A DNA stretch of 64,000 bases, from NCBI GenBank assembly GCA_916610825.1, contig OU744448.1, positions 23,477,032-23,541,031 of the forward strand, in the 5' to 3' direction. Origin of the DNA: Haliclystus octoradiatus (lineage: Eukaryota > Cnidaria > Staurozoa > Stauromedusae > Haliclystidae). Shown piece by piece: positions 12,401-24,400 of the stretch. Below the pieces are notes generated by a model, which saw only the letters and a program-made list of their open reading frames with translations, had not been told where the DNA came from and did not search any database. Both the position numbers and the translations under genes were made by a program. Each line of letters opens with the position of its first letter. The first letter of the stretch is position 1.

Positions 12401-15400
12401 GCACGAATAATATAGGAAGCTACAAATGTTCATGTAATCAAGGATACAGCCTGCAGGCTGACGGAAAGACATGCGTTGGTAAGAGGCTTCAAAATCAGAC
12501 TTAATTATAGAAAAATATCAAACAATTTCTATGCAATATGATGTCATGTTCCGATTCATGTAAAGAGGAGTTTTGCATTATGGGACATAGTGAACTATAC
12601 ATCCCAAAGTGTGAAATCACCGGCCGAGCTCCGGGCCGAGCTGATCAAGTCGTGATATGTGATGCATTTCTGGAGCTTTATAACGCCACTTCATGTGATC
12701 TGATAAGGGCTGTATATTATCGTTTCTTCAATCCTCAGGGCGCTGTTTAAGGTATACAACAGATGAAATCAGCCTTATAATTTTTCGCTTTCATTCGCCT
12801 CGTATGCGCATCGCTCTTGGGAATGCTGATACAATGTTGTACATAGTCCTTGTACCGCTCCTTATCTTAAAGAAAAATCAGCGTGTCACTAAACTGGCAC
12901 TTTTAAACTTGTAATACACTATACTTCAGTACTATCACAATGAAACAAATGCCATGTCACATCTGCCGAAGCAAAATCTATTAACGTAATCCTCTTAATT
13001 TTACCTATTTGTTCACAGACAACGACGAATGTGCTTCGAATACTACTAATACCTGTCAGCAATTATGCACGAACAAACCTGGCTCATACGACTGCAGCTG
13101 CCGCAACGGATACCGACTAGCATCGGACAAACAGTCTTGCGATGGTATGTATAAATAGCAGTTACATGATATATAGCAAACGAGCCCATGATTTGAATTT
13201 GATAAATTTAACACCCTCGGCAACACGTGTGAGAATACATACTGTTCAGTACACTTGACAATCAAATGTCCAAAGTTGCTACTTGTAGTTTGACTTTTCC
13301 TTCCAAAGATCGGATTTATAATGCACAGCAAGCTCTTGTTTATTTATGATGCAGTCAACCATGAAAACTGTATCCATAAATTGTGAGAAACCCTTGCGAG
13401 ACCAAATGCAAATGAATCGTTGCGGCTGAAATTTTTGTTTTTCAAAACGCTTCCAATTTGGTCAATGGCAACATATTGTTTAGGGTATTTCTGCAGTATG
13501 CCATCGTGTTTGCATTAATAATCATTATAGAATTGAAGCGGCGATGAGGCAAGCGTCTTTTTGTAACTCAGAGTTTCAAGCGTTGAAACTCCGAATTACG
13601 AAAAAGGCTCTCTGCCTCATCTTCGATGTTTTTCCAAAGTGCTCTGTTTTACCAAACATTCAGCACTCTCACATACATTTGTTTACCTTATATTACATTA
13701 TATTAAATAATTAATATGAGTTTATTTTTAAACATAAATTATTTGTTGATGTCAGTAAGTAAGAAGTAAAGATGTTCAAGATTTTTAAATCAGCTGCAAG
13801 TACCCAATGAATGTATGGGGAATGCATAATGATGCAGATACGTCACCACATAAATCAACAGCCTATAATGCATATAATTATGTGTCTGGTTGTTTATCAG
13901 GAGAAATACCGTACCTTCTATAGTCCAATCCTCTTCAAAGCTAGAAATAGTTACTATAAATATGTGTATATTTCTGTTTGTAGATATTGATGAATGCAAA
14001 GAAGGAACATCCACGTGTGCACATCGTTGTCATAACAATGTTGGAGCTTATTCGTGTAGCTGTCGTCCTGGCTACATATTGGAGGCTGATAGACGATCGT
14101 GTAAAGGTAACATCAAATGAAATCCATGCACTGGTATGCAAGCTACAGTATACAGTAGCAACAATATATATTAATGATGTTCCATGACGAGTTGATCTTG
14201 TTGCAAAGACATTCTCTAGATATCGTCCATAATAATTAAACCGAGAGCTTCATAGTTTCATGCTTGAAAGACGACAAACTCTGATTAACTTCTCGCGTTA
14301 TCTTTTCATTTGGGTCTAAATAAAGTGCACATCACACGAAAAAATTTTGTCACAGATTCGAGAAGCTGAAGCTAAATGATGAAGAGTGGTGACAATGATT
14401 TCTTAATTTGAACGCGTATAAGCAGAGATATTTAAAGCTGAATCTACCCTATTTTGATCAGTCACCTTTTCCAAACACGGAACGACAGTAAGAATAACAA
14501 GAGAGCTTACTATGAGGAAACGGAAGATTGAAAACTTTCAAAAATCGTATCTCCATTCACGTGGAATTAAAAGTTTCTAACGCCCAAGCAAGCTATGCCT
14601 ACACCTTTGGACACAATTTCTGCTTAAAACAAGCTCATTTACCCGAGAAACACAGGATACAAGGACATTTAGTAGTTGAAATAGCGTTTTTCTGTAGAAA
14701 AAGGCTCAAATACCTGACAGACACTTGTCACAAATTGAGGTAATGCGTACCTAAACAGCGGGTGCGCAGTCCAAACCGCAAGCCGCGGAGGATGATTGAC
14801 TCATTTTTAACAGAAAAGGTAAATCCAACAACTAAAACCCTTGTATTTCTTAATAAATTATATTTATTTCAAGCAGAAAAGGTGTCCCAGAGGTGTGGGC
14901 ATAGCTGACTTGAACGTTAGAAGCCTTTGACTACGAGCGATAGGAGATACGATTTTTTATAATTCTGACTTCACTTTTTTCTGTAGTAAGCCTTCTTGTC
15001 ATTCCGACTGTCATTCCGAGTTTGGAAATAGTGAATGATCGTAAATAGGGTATATTAAACATTAAATATCTCCGTTTATACGCGTTCAAACTAAGAACTC
15101 ATTGTCACCATTCTTCATCATTTAGCTTCAGCTACCCGAATCTGTATTAATTTTTTTTGTGTCATGTGCACTTATAAGGGCTCAATCCATAATTTGTAGC
15201 CAGTACGTAATGTGCTTTTATTCTCTCCCTCTGATAGAAGATGGCATAAAATAAAGGCTGGATTGACCATCGAAATAATTTGAACCTCGTACAATTCGAT
15301 CGGAGCCCTGATACATACCCGCTTCTATATGCAGTCCAAACATACAGAAAACAATGATGCATTTTAATGATACGAATGTTTTTTGAATGTCACTTCTATA

Positions 15401-18400
15401 GATTAGAATCTACATTTGAAATTGTCTACATGAAATTTTATAGATAATAACATATATATATATATATTGCTTTTAGCCTTACCTTGCGTTGATATTAAAG
15501 CTGCTACTTTTGGTCAAATCAAATGCTCTGGGCTAGTGACAGATGAAATATGTGATTTTCAATGCAACCATGGCTACAATCTCTTTGGTTCTGCCAATCG
15601 GACATGTCTTGCATCAACATCATGGTCAGGGGAACAAACGCAATGCAAACGTGAGGACCAGGAAAACATATGTTATTTTTGTAAAGGCTGCATCTATAGT
15701 TAGTGTCCTTTATTCAAGCTTAATTTTCCATTTGAATAGCGCATTACATTCTGGTCATTTGAATAATTGGAATGAAGCTATAGAGCATGTTTTATCCTTG
15801 CGAACTACCAAGCTTTCCCGGCAAGCTTTAATACTTCATATGTCATATGAAGCTTAGCATCAATATAATTTTCATATCGTAGCTGCTGTATACATTCTCT
15901 TGCAGAATGCTGGTGCTCATTCGTATTCGTATACATCGATCAATGTTCCACCTATATCAGTAATCTCTCTCCGAGTTTTTCTTATTTCATATTTCGTATT
16001 GTCTTATTTTCCAAGGGAAAACTGAGGGATGAAATCTGCACATATTTTCACGTGAGATAAATACTGTTTATTTCCCTGGAGAACAATAGATTAGAGGGAG
16101 TTTAGTGACCCCAGTGTGAGACAAAATGACCCAATTGGAGACTTTTATTCATATAAAAACAAAGTTTCGATAGGTTCATGCAATAATTTTTAAGTTAAAT
16201 TTTTACAGCTTTTATATATAAGTTTATTTAATGCAATAAGGATAAATTTAAATACAAAGGATAATAATATCATAATAAAAATGAAAGTAGAATAAAATTG
16301 ACAAGAAGTATTTGATTTCAAACAAGGTTTCTTTAAACTATCGAAATTTTTTAACATTTAAGAGAATAACCTTTTTGAGCGATCCCTTACCAGAAGAAGT
16401 TCAGATTGGTTGTTAGAGTCATTAACTTGAATTTGAAAAACATTTTATTTTAAGTTGAATAGTTTGTTTGATTACAATCATTGAATAAATTTCTATTTTC
16501 TAATAGCAAAATCATGTCCAGACATCATCCCACCTGAACATGGTTCGGTTGTACTCCCTTGTATCGAAGAATTCGCATCAAATTGTTTGTTCAAATGCAA
16601 TAGCGGTTACTACTTATCTGGAAATCGTATTGTCAATTGTGTTATGCCAACATCTCAAACAATATGGACAGGAAGCAACGTTACATGCAAAGGTATGTAC
16701 AAATAGGATACTTTGTAAACAAGTATATAATAAAACTTAAACTGTAACGTAAATATTGAGATTTTAGCTGATCCAATCATAGGGTTTTATCATGATTGCG
16801 TGATCATTAGTAAGATGACTTCCCTTGTTATATTTTGAATCAGGAAGCAAGCACGTGGCAGTTCAATTGGTCCATGATCAATCAAATTATATTAAATTGA
16901 TTTTAGTATGACTTTTAATCTTTAATACTCCATTCTAATGGTTATTCTTGTGGATTTGGAAGCATAATGATTACAATGTAGAATTTTATAAAATTCGCAG
17001 ATTTTGTTACCGAATGTGATCAGCCAATATATCATTCTTAACATTCAACAAACACACGGGAAAGATACATCTCCACCAGTTCCAAGGGTGAAGGTTTGGA
17101 TTGATGATCAATTTCCTACAAATCTGTTCAAAATTTTCCTGATATAGAAATTTATTAAAAGCCAAAATGACATGGAATGCTCTTCATTCTTAATCTAATG
17201 TTTTTATATCAGCAATTCACTATACCCTCCGTGGAAATGTGCCAGCTACTTCATTAGACCAATTATTTAAAAATATTTAATAAATTTTCAATTTGGAATA
17301 TGTATTAAAAATTTCAAATCTATCTGTGCAATTTTAAAAAAGTTAAAATTTATGAAAATATTTATAGATGTGACGAGACTCGACAGGTCGAAATTACTTT
17401 TCTGAGCTGATCCTTGTTGCTTGTCCGAGGTGGCTCGTTATCCCTGCTCTTTTCTACTTATGAATATCTCATGCATGAAACTTGATCTATAATAATGGCA
17501 ATAATTTAATAGTTGCTTATGACATTAATTAAATACTTTGAACTTGGTAACACAGATACATGATCATCTGTAATTGTTTTATTGCGTACATGTCATAGTA
17601 TGCTTTTGTTTCATTATTGTTATTCACTGCATGGAATTTAAATGGATATCTTTTTCGTTTCAGCAAACACTGCTTGTAATCCTAATCCTTGCCTGCATGG
17701 TGGTTCTTGTCAAGAGAGTGCTTCTTCAACAAAAAACAATGCCAATGGATTCGCTTGTAACTGTGAAGCAACCCTTTACAAAGGGGAACGATGTCACATC
17801 GGTATTCTGGAGACACCAACATTGCCATTATTGGAAGTAGATACATTTTCAGTAGAGTTAATACTCAGAGCACGACCTGATAACTATGTTATGATTTCTT
17901 TTGCATCTGATGACAACACAATTACATTCGATCCTTTAACTGTAACAATTAGACATCCTGACAATGAGGCAGTATTTAAAGTTAAAACAAAAAAAGCTGG
18001 ATCATCAAATATTAAGTACATCTTGACTGGATTAGATGCTAGCTCCTTCGAAGCACCATCATCTGACGTTTTATATTCACGAGTTTTGCGCCCGAATACA
18101 AAACCTGTGATGATTGATACAGATTTTCTATCTTCTGCTTGTAAGACTCGCTACGCTGGTCGATGTGCTGGACCAAGCAGTGGACCTTTGGATTTCATAT
18201 CAACGTGCTCATGGAATCCTGACACAGCTGGATTCGTCGCAGTACGATCTAATTCACAGCGGTTGCCTTTGTCAGTGACTGGCCTGAGATCATCGACAGC
18301 TGATGCAATATACAACCGAGAAATTGTCGATCCAATCCGTGAAACGCTTGAGTATCTCAAAAGTAGCAGAGTTCCCTTGTGTCCTAAATCATCTTCTTGC

Positions 18401-21400
18401 AAAGGCCAACAAATGAATATGGATTCAATAGATTACATTACATCTGGTAACTTGTTTATGCGAACATACTTTGATCTATTTAATTCAAAAATGCCCAAAG
18501 GTGTCCAGCTCTCTTCGACTCTATCCTCAAATAGCTTTAATGCTGAAAATTTGAAGGCTGTTTATGGTATAGGCAGTCAATTGAATGATAGAAAACTTTG
18601 TCCTGCCATTAATTTCTATCCTGGCAATATGTATGGCCTTTACAGACCAAAAACTGACGCCAATTTAAATATTCTCTCGTCAAGTACACATATCGATAGT
18701 AACGACGCCTTCTGTGTCGCAATTGATGCATGTGGATACAGTGCTTCATTAGAGATGCCTGCAGAAAGAACATTAAGCATCAGCAATGATCTAATTGATT
18801 TAGGATTAACTGGTGTAGATTTAAATATCAAAGCATTTACTGTGCACCAATCAGGACCAAAACATTGCTTATCGATTGAACATCCACATACTTCTGAAAC
18901 CTGCCTTCATGCAAACGTCATTATGAAAGGATCATTAAGCATTAAAAAATCATCTGAAGTCATGTTCGAAGGGGATATTATGGCTGAAGGCAAAGATATT
19001 GATAAGGTTAGTACTGATGAAAGTAAATTTGTAAGTTCATTATAGGTTCAGAAATTGTTTAAGATTTTTGATTTACACCTAAAAGTTTCGAATTGTCACC
19101 TCCTTTTAAAAATTTGTTCAAAAACTGTCTAGTCAGAAAAGCTTCTGAAAAAATAGTTATGATAAGTACACGATGAGTACAATAATTTCATTTCATAGTG
19201 AAATTATCTTTTTATAAACTACAGTATACCTATAAATTTGAATGTCTTGGTGTACGTGTGTTTGTGGAGGTTTTCCGCGATTTTCTCAGCAATTTGAAAA
19301 CCGAATGAATCAAATAACATATCATCTGAATCTGATAGATAATTGCAGATAGTCGTACATAACGGGCTTTGTTTATTCTAATTTTCCCTTTGCTTTGTGC
19401 ATTGAAAGATAATTTCAGTTCAAGCACAGGTTTTGTTTTGCTTTTTGGAATCGCCGTGCTACGACATGCTTCGTTGCATCGCCTTTTTATTGTTGGAAAT
19501 CGAAATTCACATGTTTTCCAATTTCATTTAAGAAATTTTCCTCATTAGTTTCCCCATAATTATTTGTTTGTCTTCACAACCAAACAACATCAAAGTACTT
19601 CCTATTCAGTCAAAATTAGCCCAACATAACGTTGAAGTCAGCAAGGGATTCATTTTTATGATATATCTATTCGCACAGGTGACGTGTATAACCATAATGC
19701 TCTATTAGGCGTATTAGACATTAGATAATTCTGTTATTGTTTCGTGTTTTTGATAAAAAAATACTTCAATGATTATGAATACATAGAAAGAATCTAACTA
19801 AAGTCCTAGCTATTCATGCGGAGAAGGCGTATAACTTGAAGTTAAAAATTCATTTTTTAAGCTGTAATCAATTGATCATGTATAGTGCATACCCATACTA
19901 ACAACCATACATAGATTGTGTTTGTTTTAATTAATCATAAAATTTCAAATAGGCTCTTCTTCGGAAATTTGATGATGAAGTTCGAATATTATTGCGTGGG
20001 AAATTGTCAATTCGAATAAACATGGCAATGTTTGGTGGTGTCCTTACTTTTCAAGGAAGTGATAAAGTGGGTGAAAGTCTCATTCAATTTGGAGGTAAGA
20101 GAACAGTAATATTTCAATGCTTCATTTATGCTACAAAATTGGAACGCTTGAAAGTAGGTTATCTCTCAGCTCATGTGTTTTAAAGAGATCACAGTATCAA
20201 CGTGCCTTTACGTAAGTAGCCCAACTAAACTATACCAAGGAGCTGTATTTTACATACATATATACATTGATAAATCAGACGAAAAATGGATTGTTTGGTG
20301 ACATCACTAAAATTCTTGTCAAAAATATGTCTCTGTTAACCTCATCTACAACGTTTATCAAGCTCGGAAACAATAACAGTTTGCGAAATAGGAAAATGTT
20401 AAATTTTTCATTTCCTAGGAGCATTCATATTTCCAAGATATTATGATAGAACCAAGATAATCTAACTCAGATTTGGGTTTGAAAGAGTTTTAAACAGACC
20501 ATAATATTATCTTACCTTTGTGTAAATCAACCAAATAAATTGTATTTAACATCCTCAAGCATTGAATAATTCAAATTTAAAAATGACGTTTTTGTCCGAC
20601 ATCAATAACATCCTCAAAAGTCTATCTTTGTTGACCCAATATCGATCATTTCCAAACATTTTGATCTGTTTTGCCACGGCAAAATCACTGAGAATTGGCC
20701 TAAAAAGCTATTTTAAGATCATCTCGTTTCGATGCGAAAAAATTACCGGGGTTCAGATTATCAAACAAGCAAATTTACTTTCTTGTGAAAAGTAAAACAT
20801 TTATTAAACATTGCTGATATTCAATATGTTTGAAATGTCGCGCGTGGTAAAAAATCAAACAGAACCGGGTTTCATGATTTCATCTGAACCGCGCGAAAAA
20901 ATGTTTTACTTTTCACAAGAAAGTAAATTTGCTTGTTTGATAATCTGAACCCCGGTAATTTTTTCGCATCGAAACGAGATGATCTTAAAATAGCTTTTGA
21001 GGCCAATTCTCAGTGATTTTGCCGTGGCAAAACAGATCAAAATGTTTGGAAATGAGCGATATTGGGTCAACAAAGATAGACTTTTGAGGATGTTATTGAA
21101 GTCGGACAAAAACGTCGTATTTAAATTTGAATTATTCAATGCTTGAGGATGTTAAATACAATTTATTTGGTTGATTTACACAAAGGTAAGATAATATTAT
21201 GGTCTGTTTAATACTCTTTAAAACCCAAATCTGAGTTAGACTATCTTGGTTCTATTATAATATCTTGATATCTCCTATATGGGATTGCTGACGTTCAGAA
21301 ATACAGAATTAGAAAATAAAATTTTTCGATTTTTAGCGTCCCCCTGTAGTTGCAAAAGTGCCGCAATACAAAAGTTTTGTTTTTATCGATATAGCGAGAA

Positions 21401-24400
21401 TATAAGACTAATTATGCAAAAAGAACTAAGTGGATTGATGCAGCATTATCTCTCCGATAAGATCATAAACATTTGATATGTTGACTTTGCACCGTTTTTG
21501 TAAACACTTCGGGATTAGTCTTGCAGTGCCAAAAATATCGAACCTCAATTAAAATTGAGGCTAAACACATCGAATACAATCGCAGATGTTAGCCATACAC
21601 ATAATCAAGATATTATAATAGAACCAAGATAGTCTACTTCAGATTTGTGTTTGACAGAGTTTTAAACAGGCCATAATATTATCTCACCTTTGTGAAAATC
21701 AATAAAATCAAATGTATTTAACATCCTCAAGTATTGAATAATTCAAATTTAAAAACAATATCTTCGTCCGACATCAATAACATCCTCAAAAGTCTATCTT
21801 TGTTGACCCAATATCGATCATCTCCAAACATTTCAATCCCTTTTGACACGGAAGAATCACTGAGAATTATTGGCATCAAAAGCTATTTTAAGATCATTTC
21901 GTTTCGAATTTCCGGGATTCAGATTATCAAACAAACAAACTTAGTTTCTTGTGAAAAGCTAAACATTCATTAAACATTGTTGATATTCAATATGTTTTGA
22001 AATGTCGCGCGTGGCAAAAAAGATGTTATTGATGTCGGACGAAGATGTTGTTTTTAAATTTGAATTGCTCAATACTTGAGGATGTTAAATACATTTTTTT
22101 TGGTGATTTTCACAAAGGTAAGATAATATTATGGTCTGTTTTAAACTCTTCAAAACACAAATCTGAGTTAGACTATCTTGGTTCAATTATAATATCTTGA
22201 CAGAATGAAGCTTATTTCACAACATTCAAATATCGTCAATAGGTAGGTTTTAATAATTCTACATTTTGACAGTAACTAAAAGTTTGTTTACACTCTTAGG
22301 CTTACCATCAACATGTCCCTTCTGCCTAAACCGTGGTATTCACACCACAATGAAGGACAGTCGAGCTAAGTTCATATATTCAAGTTCAGCAGTGAGGTTC
22401 ATTCCCTCTTCTTCCCGAATGCAAATTTCTCTACCGTACGACATTACTGGTGGGTCAATTTCCAATGTGTCTAACAGTGCTTCACTGCTATTGCGTATAC
22501 GCTCTCTCGAAAATGTTGAAAAATTGATCATTGGATTGAAAGCAAATTTACCTTTGGCATATGCCGAAGATCATCGAATTTTGTCAGCATTCGCGAAATT
22601 GTTAGATGAGAAAATTTCTAAAGTCAAAACAGCATTATCAATACCTATCCCAATTTACACAGACATTTATGAAAAGCTTATCGAATTGAAATCATCAGCA
22701 TTGGATGTCCTTACAAGTGTTAAATACTTTTCATCAAGGCTTGGCTCGTATCCTCAAGCAAGGGCTATTAAAGGTAAACTGAATTTCCTACAAAAACGAT
22801 TGGAGCAAGTATCTCAATTTATCGTCCAGCCATCAACCTCAAAGCTTCAAGATAACTCTAATGGAGCTGTTCTTTCTTACTCCGGATCAGTGTGTTTTCA
22901 TCAGCTATGCATCAAAAATTCAGATGTCACTATCTATGATGTTGAAAAAGCGGTTGATAAATCTTGTGGGTCTTGTCAGAATCGTGATAGAGCAGATATC
23001 AAATCATCAAAATTAACGGTTTTGATTAAGCCGAAAGGAAAGCTAATGCTTAACGAAGAATTAACTGTGGATGAGACAACTCGCATAACTCTAACAATTG
23101 ATAAAACAACTCCTACCTTTAACTTGAATTTTGAATCAACTGTTCAATTTTTTGGCCAATCATACAAAGCCAATATCAATCTAAATGAACAATTTATCTC
23201 GTTGGAAGCAGCAGGCGTAAGACTTGGTAACTTACTATTTACAGCAAAGAATAAAATTAAAGTCTCTGAAGCTAACTGGAAAGATTTAGTGAGAAACATT
23301 GATGGTATTGAAAGTAGTAACTCTGAAGCAGTCAAGACACTCACTAAAAATGCTCAAGACTGGTTCAAAGCGACTGGTGGAAAAACTAGATCTCGTCTTG
23401 CCACTACAATGGCAAGGGTTCTGAAAAAATCAGATGACGTTGTGATAAAAAGTGATACCGTAGATGAGAAACGTCAACGTCTCTTACAGTCTACATCCTC
23501 ATTGCGTGCAGCAACAAATGATTATCGTCGCCAGTTAATGTCTCTTAATGTCTCGCAGACAACACTGCAGTCATATGTTACATCAGTTTCTGATACTTTT
23601 ATCAAAAAGTCTCTTGATATTGTATGCCTATTGAAAATATGTCCAAAAAGATGTGTTAGCATGCCCGAGTGTAAAGTATGTCAAGACCCAATTAAAGCTG
23701 ATGTTGATACTCTAAAATGTACACCTGTTGTTGAGAAAATCAGGACTAGTCAATTGGGAACGTATACTTCATCATGTGCATTGACAAAGTATGTTTTTAT
23801 TCCTGTCTACACTGGTTCATGCCCTGAAGACCCAGGAATGGCAGCACAAAGAGATGCTCAATTGCAACGGAATCTTGTTGCAACTGGATCAGCCGTTGGA
23901 GCAGCTGTTGGATCAATAATTCCTGTGTTAGGGACAGCACTTGGCTCTGTTATTGGCGCAATTGTAGGTTTTATTGGAAGTCTTTTTTCCTCATGCGATA
24001 AATCCTATGAAGTCTATACGAAAACATTTGTTGTGCAAGAACCATGCACGTTGACTAAAGTTGATATTGTTACCATTGAGAGGACTGTCTCTGAATGCTT
24101 CAATGTAAAGAAAAAAGTCCTAACGGGTTACTCTAGCCCAAAACGATGTAATTGTAAAACAAACCCTTGTGTTGCTAAAGTCACTGAGCCAGCATGTGTC
24201 ATTGAAAATACAGCATGTCAGAAGCAACGAGCTATATTCCTAAAAGGTTGGTCCAAGGTTCCTAAAGCATATAAGGAAACCTTTGACAAAGTTCAGCAAT
24301 TAAAAGACAACGTCAAAGCTTCCAGAGTAGCTATGGTCCAATGGGAGAGTCAAAAGAAGTTTGATAAAAAATCCCTCGAGTTAGCCATAATTGCACTGAA

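Noticed and set aside
12538-12750. Cysteine-containing 70-codon frame in intron 9
   Set aside because: Considered as another alternative exon, but no acceptor with a good pyrimidine tract and correct phase was found; no second copy in the window to test conservation.
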